Source: Halorubellus sp034808145 (GTDB lineage Archaea; Halobacteriota; Halobacteria; Halobacteriales; Natrialbaceae). Taken from it: a stretch of DNA of 64,000 bases. Position numbers and translations under genes: made by a program. A model generated the notes under the pieces. That model worked only from the letters and a program-made list of their open reading frames with translations. It had not been told where the DNA came from and searched no databases. Every line of letters begins with the position of its first letter. The first letter of the stretch is position 1. Where the stretch lies: positions 1 to 64,000 of the forward strand of contig NZ_JAXHGM010000014.1 in assembly GCF_034808145.1 (NCBI RefSeq). The letters run 5' to 3'. Of this stretch, positions 42,131 through 51,814 are shown piece by piece.

Positions 42131-43213
42131 TCAGTCCTCGATGGCGACGACGCGGGCGTCCTCGGGCGCGAACCCGAGCGTGACGGTGTCGGCGCTCGGG
42201 CGTTCCTCGAGGTGTGCGACGACGCGGGTCCCGTGCCAGTCGCCGTCGACGCGGACGCGTTCGCCGAGGAACGCCGCGTCGGTCACGGCGAGTTCGAGGC
42301 GGTTCGCGTCGACGCCGGGGTCGAGTGCGGCGGGCCGGACGGAGACGGTGACGTGGTCGCCGACCGCGAGCGGCGTCGTCGAATCGGGTCCCGATTCCCC
42401 GCCGGCGACGCCGCCGGCGACCGCGAACTCGGTGTCGTTCGCGCGAACGCGGACGCCGCCGTCCGCGTCGACGCCCGCGACGGTGCCGTCCAGCAGGTTG
42501 TTCTCGCCGACGAACCCGGCGACGAACCGCGTCTCCGGTTCGCGGTACACCTGCTCTGGCGTGCCGACCTGCTCGATGCGGCCGTCGTTGACGACCGCGA
42601 GCCGGTCGCTGACGGCGAGCGCCTCCTCCTGGTCGTGCGTGACGTATACCGTGGTGATGTCGAGTTCGCGCTGCACGCGCTTGACCTGCCGGCGGAGGTG
42701 CTCGCGGAGGCGGGCGTCGAGCGCGCTCATCGGTTCGTCGAGCAGGAGGACGTCCGGGCCGGGCGCGAGCGCTCTGGCGAGCGCGACGCGTTGCTGCTGG
42801 CCGCCCGAGAGCGACTCCGGGTCGCGGTCCGCGAACCCGGCCATGTCGACGAGTTCGAGGAGTTCGGCGACGCGCTCGTCGGTCGAGACGCCGCCGGGCG
42901 GGTCGGCGAAGTTGAGGCCGTAGGCGACGTTCTCGCCGACGGTCATGTGCGGGAAGAGCGCGTAGTTCTGGAAGACGACGCCGACGTCGCGCTCCTCGGG
43001 CGGGACGGCGGTGACGTCCCGGTCGCCGAAGCGAACGTGCCCGGCGGTCGGTCGTTCGAACCCGGCGATGGCGCGGAGCGTCGTCGTCTTCCCGCAGCCC
43101 GAGGGACCGACGAGCGTGAAGAACTCGCCGTCGCGCACGGCCAGCGAGACGCCGTCGAGCGCGGTCGTGGTGCCGTAGGTCACCGAGACGGCATCGAGCG
43201 TCAGGTCTGTCAT
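42131..43213 (-). CDS. ABC transporter ATP-binding protein (thiamine-type importer)
   Basis: The 360-residue ATPase has Walker A GPSGCGKTT, Q-loop VFQNYALFPHMTVGEN, signature LSGGQQQRVALARAL, Walker B DVLLLDEPMSALD, and H-loop TTVYVTHDQEEAL. A C-terminal TOBE-type domain follows (about 245-360), as in FbpC/PotA/MalK-type importer ATPases. It powers uptake through the permease encoded just upstream, whose stop overlaps its start by four bases (ATGA). Substrate is inferred from the binding protein. Confidence 0.92.
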   Translation of the reverse strand: MTDLTLDAVSVTYGTTTALDGVSLAVRDGEFFTLVGPSGCGKTTTLRAIAGFERPTAGHVRFGDRDVTAVPPEERDVGVVFQNYALFPHMTVGENVAYGLNFADPPGGVSTDERVAELLELVDMAGFADRDPESLSGGQQQRVALARALAPGPDVLLLDEPMSALDARLREHLRRQVKRVQRELDITTVYVTHDQEEALAVSDRLAVVNDGRIEQVGTPEQVYREPETRFVAGFVGENNLLDGTVAGVDADGGVRVRANDTEFAVAGGVAGGESGPDSTTPLAVGDHVTVSVRPAALDPGVDANRLELAVTDAAFLGERVRVDGDWHGTRVVAHLEERPSADTVTLGFAPEDARVVAIED

Positions 43214-45087
43214 CGTTGGATTCCTCCGATGTAGCCGCCGAGGCGGTCGACCGCGACGAAGCTCGCCGCGGTGACGACCAGAAGCACGGACCCCATCGCC
43301 ATCGCGGGGCCGAGCGTCCGGCCGAGGTAGCGTTCGACCGCGACCGGCATCGTCGCGGTGCTCGACTGGGTGGCGAGGATGACGGTGGAGTCGAACTCGC
43401 CCATGCTGATCGCGAACGCGAACGCCGCACCGGCGAGCACGCCCGGCCAGACGAGCGGGAGCTGGACGTCGAGCAGTGCGCGGACGCGGGTCGCGCCGAG
43501 CGCTCTGGCGGACTCGACGAGCGCGCGGTCGACGGCGGCCAGCTGCGGTTTGACGTTCCGGACGACGAAGGGGTACGCGGCGACGGCGTGCGCGGCGACG
43601 ACCGCGACCACGCCCGTCACCTGGAGGCGGTACGGGCCGGGGAGGTCGATGCCGAACACGAGTCCGGTGAGCAGGCCGACGCCGAACACGATGCCGGAGA
43701 CGGCGACGGGGAGCATCGTGAGCGCGTCGACGACGGTCCGGGTGCGGCCGCGGCCGCTGGAGACGACGGCGACGACGACGCCCATCGGGACGGCGACGAG
43801 GAGCGTCGCGGTCGCGAACAGGAGCGAGTTCGCGATGGCGTCGAGCGGCTTCGTCTGGAACGCCGCGCCGGTCGTCTGTCGCTGCACGAGGAACGCGTAG
43901 TTGTCGAGCGTGAACCCGGCGCCGTCGGTGAACGACTCCACGAGGAGCGCGGCGATCGGAGCGAGGAACAGGACGGCGGCGAACGCGCCGTACGCCAGGA
44001 CCGCGACGCGTTTCGCGTCGAGCGCCCCCAGGTCGGGGAGGAAGCGCTCGCGGTCGACGTCCACGCCCGCGCTCCCGAGGCCGCTCCGCCCGGACTCGTA
44101 TCGGAGGTAGGCGTACGTGAGCGCGAGCGAGATCGCGGTCTCGACGACGGCGAGCGTCGCGGCCGTCGGCACGTCGAGGTTCTGCGCGGCGTTGTACACC
44201 CAGACCTCGACGGTGGCGAGCTGGAGGCCGCCGAGCGCGAGCACGATGGGGAACGTCATGAACGTGAACACGTACGTGAGGAGTGCGCCGGCGAGCACCG
44301 CGGGGAGGAGCTGCGGGACGACGACGTCGCGGAACGCCCGTCGTCGCGGTGCGCCGAGACTCCGTGCGGTCTCGACCATGCGGGCGTCGACGGACTCCCA
44401 CGCGCCGGTCGTGACGCGAGCGATTAGGGGGGCGTTGTAGAACGCGTGCGCCAGTATCACGACGAACAGCGGGCTCGTCTCCAGCAGCGACTGGTGGAGG
44501 CCGACGACGCTGAGGACGTCGTTCAGGAGCCCGGATTCGCCGAACGCGGCGAAGAACCCGGCGGCGACGAGGATGCCGGGGAGGACGAACGGGAGGATGG
44601 TTATCGAGCGCAGGGTTCGCCGGCCGCGGAACTCGAACGTCGCGAGGACGTACGCCGCGGGGAGGCCGATGAGGACGCTCGCGACGGTGGAGAGGAGCGC
44701 CTGCCACGCCGTGAACCCGAACAGGCCGGTGTCGACCGACGGGAGGACGGGCGCGGGATAGGGAACCGGACCGAGCGTCGCGACGCGCACCCCGAACCCG
44801 CCGACGAACCCCGCGACGGCGGCGGCGTGCTCGCCGAAAGCGAACGGCGAGTCGAGGACGCCGGCGAGCGCACCGACGTAGAAGCCGTCGGTGAACACGT
44901 CCGCGAACCGCGCGAGCGACGGCGTCCCGTCGACGCCGAACGCCTCGGAGAACACGACGCCGACCGGCACGTACAGCACGAGGAGGAGGACGACCGCGGT
45001 TCCGCCGACGCCGACCGCGAGCGCGTGCTCGTCCACGAACCGCTGGACGAACGCGCGAGACGGCGAGTCGGGCGTCGACTGTGACAC
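43210..45087 (-). CDS. ABC transporter permease, fused double-domain (thiamine/iron type)
   Basis: The protein has 625 residues from a GTG at 45087 and about 12 transmembrane helices. The conserved permease EAA-type loops are visible twice (ETARSLGAPRRRAFRDVVVPQLLPAVLAG and ESARALGATRVRALLDVQLPLVWPGVLAG). Two fused permease halves in one chain are typical of ThiP and FbpB importers. An earlier ATG at 45219 would overlap the binding-protein gene by 35 bp and add unlikely sequence; the GTG gives MSQSTPDSPSRAF. It sits between the binding protein and the ATPase in one operon. Confidence 0.88.
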   Translation of the reverse strand: MSQSTPDSPSRAFVQRFVDEHALAVGVGGTAVVLLLVLYVPVGVVFSEAFGVDGTPSLARFADVFTDGFYVGALAGVLDSPFAFGEHAAAVAGFVGGFGVRVATLGPVPYPAPVLPSVDTGLFGFTAWQALLSTVASVLIGLPAAYVLATFEFRGRRTLRSITILPFVLPGILVAAGFFAAFGESGLLNDVLSVVGLHQSLLETSPLFVVILAHAFYNAPLIARVTTGAWESVDARMVETARSLGAPRRRAFRDVVVPQLLPAVLAGALLTYVFTFMTFPIVLALGGLQLATVEVWVYNAAQNLDVPTAATLAVVETAISLALTYAYLRYESGRSGLGSAGVDVDRERFLPDLGALDAKRVAVLAYGAFAAVLFLAPIAALLVESFTDGAGFTLDNYAFLVQRQTTGAAFQTKPLDAIANSLLFATATLLVAVPMGVVVAVVSSGRGRTRTVVDALTMLPVAVSGIVFGVGLLTGLVFGIDLPGPYRLQVTGVVAVVAAHAVAAYPFVVRNVKPQLAAVDRALVESARALGATRVRALLDVQLPLVWPGVLAGAAFAFAISMGEFDSTVILATQSSTATMPVAVERYLGRTLGPAMAMGSVLLVVTAASFVAVDRLGGYIGGIQR

Positions 45088-45184
45088 GGGTCGTGATGTG
45101 AGAGCGACGATGTTAGCTGCAGCGGTCTCCTCGATTCCACCGACGAGACGCCCTCGCGAGCGACCGATGGTCGAGTGCGCGCCG

Positions 45185-46360
45185 TCAGTTGCCGGCGACG
45201 AGTCGCGACCAGTCCTCAACCCACCCGGAGAGGTTCCCCTTCAGTTCGTCGTACCCCAGGGAGACGGCGTTCTCGGGGCGGTACGCGTAGTCGCTGAACT
45301 CCGCGGGCAGGTCGACGTACTCGTCCTCGACCGCGGGGAACTGGACGTTCGAGAGCGCGATGGTCCGCTGGACGTCCCCGCGGAGCACGAAGTCCATGAA
45401 CGCGTACGCCAGGTCCGTCTCCTCGGTGCCGTTGACGACGCCCATGCCTTCGGGGTTCGCGTACCCCTGGTCGTTCGGGAACCCGACCTGGTGCTTGGCC
45501 ATGTTCTGACCGTCGCGGTTCGCGTACACCTGGTCCGTGGAGTACGAGACGACCATCGGTCGCTGGTCGTCGAGGTACGCCTTATACGAATCCCACCACG
45601 ACCCGAGCACCTTCACGTCGTTCTCCAACAACGACTCCCAGTAGTCGAGGTAGCCGTCGGCGCCCTTCTCCGCGATCGTCCAGAGGAGGAACGCCTGCCC
45701 GGTGTCCGTGCCTTGCGCGGTCTGCGCGAGGAGCTTGCTCTTGTAGGGACTCGTGGCGAGGTCGTCGAGGGTCTTCGGGGCGTCGACGTCGCGCTCGTCG
45801 TACACGAGACTGATGTAGCCCGTGTCGTACGCGAGCGCTCGCCCGCTCGGGTCGCCGAAGTCGAGGCTGTCGCGGACGCGGTCCGCGTGCTCCATCCGCC
45901 CGCGGTCGAGGGACTGGAAGAGGCGCTTGCTCCCGAGGTTCTCGTCGATCCGAACGAGGTCGTCGACGTTCAGGCCGACGTAGACGTCGGCGTCGACGCT
46001 CGCGCCCTGCTTCCGGCGCTGGATGTACTCGTTCAGGCCGTTGCTCGGGACGGTGTACTCCACGGTCGCCTCCGGGTACGCCTCCTCGAAGCGCTCCTTG
46101 ACGAACTTCCCGGGCGCGTCGTAGCTCTCGCTTGGCGCGTTCAGGAACGACTCGTAGGTCGCGACGGTGACGGTCCCGGAGTGGTCGGGGCCGGCCTCGG
46201 TCGTCGTCCGGCTCGTGGTGCTGGTCGCGCCGTCACCGCTCGTGGTCGTCTCGTCGGTAGGCGGCGTCGTGCTCGTGCTCCCTTCGTCCTGTACGAGACA
46301 GCCGGCGAGCGCGAGCGCGCTCGTGCTCCCGGCGGCCTGCAGGAAACGACGTCGTCTCAT
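45185..46360 (-). CDS. Thiamine ABC transporter substrate-binding lipoprotein
   Basis: The 391-residue protein has an RR-type signal (MRRRRFLQAAGSTSALALAGC) with a lipobox cysteine, then a Thr/Ser-rich linker (residues about 25-65). The binding domain resembles ThiB/TbpA: VTVATYESFLNAP, DADVYVGLNVDDL, LAYDTGYISLVYDER, GQAFLLWTIAEKG, VSYSTDQVYAN and GYANPEGMGVV. It should bind thiamine or its phosphate esters outside the membrane and deliver them to the permease. ThiB-like similarity is clear by eye; iron(III)-binding proteins are the next alternative. Minus-strand TATA-like sequence lies about 27 nt before the start. Confidence 0.85.
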   Translation of the reverse strand: MRRRRFLQAAGSTSALALAGCLVQDEGSTSTTPPTDETTTSGDGATSTTSRTTTEAGPDHSGTVTVATYESFLNAPSESYDAPGKFVKERFEEAYPEATVEYTVPSNGLNEYIQRRKQGASVDADVYVGLNVDDLVRIDENLGSKRLFQSLDRGRMEHADRVRDSLDFGDPSGRALAYDTGYISLVYDERDVDAPKTLDDLATSPYKSKLLAQTAQGTDTGQAFLLWTIAEKGADGYLDYWESLLENDVKVLGSWWDSYKAYLDDQRPMVVSYSTDQVYANRDGQNMAKHQVGFPNDQGYANPEGMGVVNGTEETDLAYAFMDFVLRGDVQRTIALSNVQFPAVEDEYVDLPAEFSDYAYRPENAVSLGYDELKGNLSGWVEDWSRLVAGN

Positions 46361-46582
46361 GACTCGGTGGTTGCACCGCGTGGTCTTAAGAAGCGTGATG
46401 TGAACTCGCCTTTCTGCCGCGACCGATGCTGACACCCCCGGTTCGTTTACAACAGCTAACTGATAGCCTGAGACCGGTGCCGGACGAGAGCGACACCACT
46501 ACCGTCTGACGCATCTCGAAAACGACCTGCCCGGGCCTCACTGATAACCATAACGGCCGTTTGAACTTTATTAAGTCATCAC

Positions 46583-46592
46583 GCTTTAATAT
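46583..46592 (+). promoter_or_regulatory. TATA-like box of the giant subtilase gene
   Basis: ctttaatatt is markedly AT-rich. It lies 32-41 nt before the TTG at 46624, which I use as start. The wider stretch 46561-46610 is the most AT-rich in this part of the window. Confidence 0.4.
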
Positions 46593-46623
46593 TAGGGATT
46601 TAATTGGTCTGCTGGGATTGATT

Positions 46624-49600
46624 TTGGAATCGGAAGCCAGCCGCGCTGGGGATGCCAGCGCTGGCCAGACGTGGGGACGAAGCCGAATCGGGAGTCGATT
46701 GAATACCGCGTTCGTGTTCGTGGTGATCGCGTGCATGGTGGCTGCACCGGTCGCGGCGACCCCGGTCGCTGCCGGATCGAACGCACCAGACGCGGCACTC
46801 TCCGTCGACGCGGAACCGGTCGCGAGCGAACGAGGCGGGGTAGCCGACCGCACTCCGCCTGGAACGCCAGGAGAGAACGCGACGACACACGCGGTAACGC
46901 TCGTCTCGGGTCAGATTGTGACGGTCGTCGAATCGAACGGCACCACCCGCTACCGGGTGCAGGGGGACGAACCGATGCAGAAGATCCGGACCGGCCACGG
47001 CACGTACGTGTTCCCGGTCGGGACTGACTTCGACACGTTCGACCGGTCGCTGTTCAACGTCGACCTCCTCATCGAACAGGGATACACCGACGCGAACACG
47101 ACGACGGTCCCGGTCATCGTCACGAAGACCCAGGGTCGCGTGACGCCCGGAGAGACGACTGACGGCGAGAGCGTCCTGACGTCGGCGACCGGCGCCGAAC
47201 TGACCTCGACGCTCCCCTCGATCGGTGGCGAGGCAGGATACGTTCGAAAGACCACCGCCGCGTCGACGTTCGAGGACCTGGCGAGCACGAACGACGTGAA
47301 GCAGGTGTCGCTCGACGTGAAGTACACGGTCGCGGTCGACGAAGCGGCGTCGATCGTCGACGCCGAGCGTGCGCGACGCAAGTACGACGTCAGCGGCGAC
47401 GGCGTTCGGGTTGCCGTCATCGACTCCGGTATCGACGAGGACCACCCCGATCTCGACGAGGGCTCTGTCATCAACAGCCAGGACTTCACGGGGCACGGAT
47501 CGACCGACGACCGCATCGGTCACGGAACGCACGTCGCCGGCATCCTCGCCGGCGACGGTGACGCGAGTAACGGAGAGTATCGAGGGGTCGCGCCGAACGC
47601 GTCGCTCCTCGACGCACGCGTCTTCTACGACGGCGGCGCGAAGACGTCGACCATCATCGCGGCGATGGACTGGTCGGTCGCCAACGACGCGGACGTCCTC
47701 AGCATGAGTCTCGGTGGGACAGCCGAGGACCTCCGGTCGAACGACCCGTATCACGACGCCGTCGAGCACGCGGTCGCGAACAACGCCACCGTCGTGGTCT
47801 CAGCCGGGAACGAGTTCCATTACGCCACGGTCGGTAGCCCCGGCGTCATCGAGGACGCCATCACGGTCGGGTCGACGGATAAGAACGGGAAAATCAGCGA
47901 GTTCTCGTCGCGCGGCCCGACCCCGGTCGGGTGGTACGTCAAACCCGACCTCGTCGCGCCCGGCTCCGGCGTGATGAGCGCCGCGTCGCATGATGCGGGG
48001 TACGACTCGGACTACGTCTCGAAGAGCGGGACGAGCATGGCGACGCCCGTCGTCTCCGGCGTCGCAGCGCTCCTTCTGGAAGCGAACCCGGATTGGGAGC
48101 CCGCTCGGGTGAAGAACACGCTCATCGCGAGCGCCGACCCCCTCGGCGGTGCTGACGTCTACTCGCAGGGCGCTGGTCGCGTGAACGCCACGGAAGCGCT
48201 CGCCGGCGACGTCGTCGTCACGCCCGGGACGACCGACTTCGGCGTGCGAACGTCGACCGGCACCACGAACCGGACGATCACGGTCACGAACCACGGGAGC
48301 GAATCGACGGAACTCGACGTCTCCGCGACCGCAGCAGCTATCGACGACGGGGACGCTGCACCGGTCTCGCTGAATACCTCGACGCTGACGCTCGGTCCGG
48401 GCGAGTCTACGCAGGTCGCGCTGTCGGTGACCATCGACGAGTCCGTCGACAACGGTGCGTACTCCGGTCGAATCTCGGTGGATGGGGGCGAGCACACCGC
48501 TATCTTCGGGTTCGTTCGCGGTACGCAGGTCCAGATTACGAAGCGCGGATTCGACGGGTCGGACGTCAGCGACGACTCCGTCTTCGTGTACTCGAACCAG
48601 TCGTCGATCCTCGACACGAAGAGCGTCGTCCAGCTCGAGAACGGTTCCGCGAACGTGACGGTCGTCGACCCGGGCCGGTACAACGTTCAGACGACCGGGC
48701 TCGTCGAGGGCACCGGACAGCCGGTCGTCATGACCAAGGAGGTGACGCTCCCCGGCGATGCCAGCGTCGTCCTGGACGAGGAGAACACGGTCACGGTCGA
48801 CTTGGAACACCAGCCGCTCGTGAATCGGAGCGGGCCGCTCGACAACCGTAGCATCGCGATCGCGTTCACGAACCCAACGGAGAGGATTCCGTACGGGGGC
48901 TCGATTAGGACGCAAGCAGCGTCGACGGACGCGATCCGCGTTCACCCGGACGGCGACCTCGAACTCAGCGTCCAGCATCTCCTCGTGCCGACGAACGAAC
49001 AGGAGAGACCGCACTCGCTGGACGCCGACGCCGTCTACCATCTCGCGCATCGTCTGAACGGCGTGACCGAGCCGACGACGCTCGACGTGAACGTGAGCGA
49101 GCTCGGCGTCAAGGAGATGCGGTACTATCGGGCGACGCCGGATCAGACGTACTTCGCGACGATCCAGAGCGAGTACGGGTGGAGTAGCCTCTACTCGCTC
49201 GGACTGCTCGAAGATCGGCGACAGCAAGACATCTACGTCTCCCCGGCGCTGAAATCGCACAGCGTCGGCGCGCGTTCCCTGGACGACTCGTGGGTGGCCA
49301 CGGTCGACTGGGAGGCGGGCGTTCCGAGCGCTGGCGAGCGCGTGTATCGCTCCGTTAACGAGCACCCGTATCGGAGTCACATCCGGCACAACGTCGTCGG
49401 TGGGAACCTGAAGGTGACCGCGCACACGATGCGGACGCAGAGCTTCCCGTCGGCCGCGTACGAGGACGGGACCGCCGACTCGATCGAGCTCGTGGTGGAC
49501 GGGACGGTCGCGCAGGCCGCGCAGGCGACGACCGACCGGTTCGTGCTGAGCGAGTCGATCGGAGCGAACGAGCCCTATCGCGTCAGGCTGGTCGCGAAGA

Positions 49601-51792
49601 ACGACGAGCAATCGCTCTCGACGCGCATCGTGAGTGGCGTCGTGGCGAAGAACCGGACGGACGGCGACTCGAACGCGCCCTACATCGGCTCGAACGGGTT
49701 CTATAACGCGTCACTGAACGGGACCGTTCCGAACGGGAACGTCACCGCCGGTGTTTCGGCGTACGAGTCCACGAACGGCCAGAACGTCACGTCGGTCCGG
49801 GTGTTCGTCGCGAACGAGTCGGTGTCGACGGATCCGTTCGCGGCGGACGGCTCGATCGATAATGCGGGTTCGTGGACGGAGTTCGATGCGATTGCGTCAT
49901 CGACGTCCATCGACCGCTTCCGCGGGGACGTCCGGAACTATACCGGCGCGCTCCACTTCGCGACCCGCGTCGAGAACGAAGCCGGGGACGTTGCGTACAC
50001 GACCGTGTTCAACGCGACGCGTGTGGTCGACACACCACCGACCCCGTGGGTGTCGGTGAACCGGTCGGAGGAGACGCACATCGTCTCGAACGTCAGCACG
50101 ACGGTCGCGTTCGACGCGAGTACGTCGACTGACAACCACGGGATCGTCGAGTACGCGTGGAACGTCTCCGGCGAGACGTTCACCGGCCCACGGTTGAACT
50201 ACACGTTCGAGACACTCGGCCTGCACGACGTCACGCTGAAGGTGACGGACACGAACGGCCAAACGTCGACGCTCGAGACGACGGTCGATGTCGTGGACCG
50301 CGTTGAGCCGACGGTTTCGCTGCTCGTGAACGGAAGCCCGGAGCAGGACGGGTCCACGACGATCGCGGTGAACGAATCGATCGCGCTGAACGCGTCCGGC
50401 TCGGCGGACAACGTCGGTATCACCGGCTACGAGTGGACGTTCCCTGATGGATCGACGGTGACGTCGCCGTCGACGACCGTCGCCTGGTCCTCGCCCGGGA
50501 CGCGAACGGTCCAGCTGAACGTGTCGGACGAGTCCGGGAACGTCGCGACGCGAACGCTCGACGTTTCGGTCGAGGACGGCGAACCGCCGACCGCGGCGCT
50601 CGCCGTGAACGAGTCGAGCGTCGAGGTCGGCGTCGATGCGATCCTGCTCGACGCGTCGAACGCGACCGACGACTCCGGCGTCGCGGCGTACCGCTGGGAC
50701 GTCGATGGTGACGGGACGTTCGACCACGAGACGACCGATGCGACGTTCGTCTCCACGATCAACGACACCGGGAGCGTCCCGGTCGCGGTCGAAGTCGTCG
50801 ACGCGTACGAGAACGCGGCGACAGCGACGGTCGCTGTCGAGAGTACGGATACGACCGCACCGACGGCCGAGGTCACGGCGTCGCAGACGTCGATCGTCGC
50901 TGGCGGTTCGGTGTCCTTCGACGCGTCCGCGAGTGCGGACAACGACGCAATCGCGAAGTACGCCTGGGACCTCGATGGCGACGGGTCCGTCGACACACGG
51001 ACGACCTCGCCGACCGTCTCGCGGACGTTCGACTCGCCGGGCGAGTACACGGTGAACGTCGACGTCTACGACCGCTCCGGCCACCGCGACAACGAGACGG
51101 TCGCGGTCGCCGTCGACGAGGAATCCGGCGGCGGTGGCGGTGGCGGCGGTGGCGGCGGTGGTGGCGGTGGCGGCGGCGGTGGTGGCGGTGCAGGCGAAGA
51201 TCAGACCGTCGGTATCGTCTCGGTGGACGTCAGCACCACGGATCTGACGACCGACGAGACGATGACCGTCACGGTCACCTACGAGAACGAGTACGCGACG
51301 TCGAAGACCATGACGCCGACGCTTTCGATCGGTTCGACCGTGGTCGCTGAGCGCCCGGTGACGGTCACCGCTAACTCGAAGCGCACTACCACGTTCGAGC
51401 ATTCGTTCGATGAACCCGGGACGTACGCGGTCAGCGTCGACGGGAAGCGTGGCGCGTTCGTCTCGGTCACCGAACCGACCGATGGCGACGGCGATGCCAC
51501 GACGACGGCCGATAGTGGGGACGACGAGTCTCCGGGTGACGGGACGACGACCGCTCGCACGACGACCGCTCGCAAAACGACCGAAGACGGGAGTGACGGC
51601 GGCGAGACGACCACGGTCGATACCACGGCTGACGGGGCGACGACCGCAAGGACGAGCGACGACGCGGCGACGACGGCCGCGTCGACCGCATCCGACGGCT
51701 CCGGAGCGGGTGGGTCACCCGGATTCGGTGTCGTGGTCGCGCTCCTCGCGTTGACGTTCGCCGCGGCGAGGCTCCGTCACACTGCGGACTGA
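46624..51792 (+). CDS. Giant secreted S8 subtilase with PKD domains and PGF-CTERM anchor
   Basis: From TTG 46624 the protein has 1722 residues; the frame is open back to TTG 46561. A hydrophobic signal (FVFVVIACMVAAPVAAT) lies near residues 30-50. The protease domain has the S8 triad D267 (IDSGID), H300 (GHGTHVAG) and S471 (GTSMATP). Then come a large beta-rich region, four PKD-like domains (about 1135-1510), a run of 21 Gly, a CARDB-like domain (VDVSTTDLTTDETMTVTV), a Thr-rich stalk, and GSPGFGVVVALLALTF plus a basic end, a PGF-CTERM signal. It is a surface-anchored, multi-domain protease likely acting on the S-layer or medium. Starts before the signal are uncertain. Confidence 0.88.
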   Translation: MESEASRAGDASAGQTWGRSRIGSRLNTAFVFVVIACMVAAPVAATPVAAGSNAPDAALSVDAEPVASERGGVADRTPPGTPGENATTHAVTLVSGQIVTVVESNGTTRYRVQGDEPMQKIRTGHGTYVFPVGTDFDTFDRSLFNVDLLIEQGYTDANTTTVPVIVTKTQGRVTPGETTDGESVLTSATGAELTSTLPSIGGEAGYVRKTTAASTFEDLASTNDVKQVSLDVKYTVAVDEAASIVDAERARRKYDVSGDGVRVAVIDSGIDEDHPDLDEGSVINSQDFTGHGSTDDRIGHGTHVAGILAGDGDASNGEYRGVAPNASLLDARVFYDGGAKTSTIIAAMDWSVANDADVLSMSLGGTAEDLRSNDPYHDAVEHAVANNATVVVSAGNEFHYATVGSPGVIEDAITVGSTDKNGKISEFSSRGPTPVGWYVKPDLVAPGSGVMSAASHDAGYDSDYVSKSGTSMATPVVSGVAALLLEANPDWEPARVKNTLIASADPLGGADVYSQGAGRVNATEALAGDVVVTPGTTDFGVRTSTGTTNRTITVTNHGSESTELDVSATAAAIDDGDAAPVSLNTSTLTLGPGESTQVALSVTIDESVDNGAYSGRISVDGGEHTAIFGFVRGTQVQITKRGFDGSDVSDDSVFVYSNQSSILDTKSVVQLENGSANVTVVDPGRYNVQTTGLVEGTGQPVVMTKEVTLPGDASVVLDEENTVTVDLEHQPLVNRSGPLDNRSIAIAFTNPTERIPYGGSIRTQAASTDAIRVHPDGDLELSVQHLLVPTNEQERPHSLDADAVYHLAHRLNGVTEPTTLDVNVSELGVKEMRYYRATPDQTYFATIQSEYGWSSLYSLGLLEDRRQQDIYVSPALKSHSVGARSLDDSWVATVDWEAGVPSAGERVYRSVNEHPYRSHIRHNVVGGNLKVTAHTMRTQSFPSAAYEDGTADSIELVVDGTVAQAAQATTDRFVLSESIGANEPYRVRLVAKNDEQSLSTRIVSGVVAKNRTDGDSNAPYIGSNGFYNASLNGTVPNGNVTAGVSAYESTNGQNVTSVRVFVANESVSTDPFAADGSIDNAGSWTEFDAIASSTSIDRFRGDVRNYTGALHFATRVENEAGDVAYTTVFNATRVVDTPPTPWVSVNRSEETHIVSNVSTTVAFDASTSTDNHGIVEYAWNVSGETFTGPRLNYTFETLGLHDVTLKVTDTNGQTSTLETTVDVVDRVEPTVSLLVNGSPEQDGSTTIAVNESIALNASGSADNVGITGYEWTFPDGSTVTSPSTTVAWSSPGTRTVQLNVSDESGNVATRTLDVSVEDGEPPTAALAVNESSVEVGVDAILLDASNATDDSGVAAYRWDVDGDGTFDHETTDATFVSTINDTGSVPVAVEVVDAYENAATATVAVESTDTTAPTAEVTASQTSIVAGGSVSFDASASADNDAIAKYAWDLDGDGSVDTRTTSPTVSRTFDSPGEYTVNVDVYDRSGHRDNETVAVAVDEESGGGGGGGGGGGGGGGGGGGGGAGEDQTVGIVSVDVSTTDLTTDETMTVTVTYENEYATSKTMTPTLSIGSTVVAERPVTVTANSKRTTTFEHSFDEPGTYAVSVDGKRGAFVSVTEPTDGDGDATTTADSGDDESPGDGTTTARTTTARKTTEDGSDGGETTTVDTTADGATTARTSDDAATTAASTASDGSGAGGSPGFGVVVALLALTFAAARLRHTAD

Positions 51793-51813
51793 GGCTCTCT
51801 TCTTCTCCCCGTT
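51793..51813 (+). terminator. Pyrimidine-rich end after the subtilase gene
   Basis: The gap to the converging rhodanese gene is ggctctcttcttctccccgt, a T/C-rich run of the type at which archaeal transcripts often end. No hairpin is evident. Confidence 0.35.
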
Positions 51814-51814
51814 C

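Noticed and set aside
46361..46560. CTGAGA and GGTGCC-like pieces suggesting a TPP riboswitch before the thiamine operon
   Set aside because: They lie on the plus strand, opposite to the operon, and the other conserved riboswitch parts are missing.
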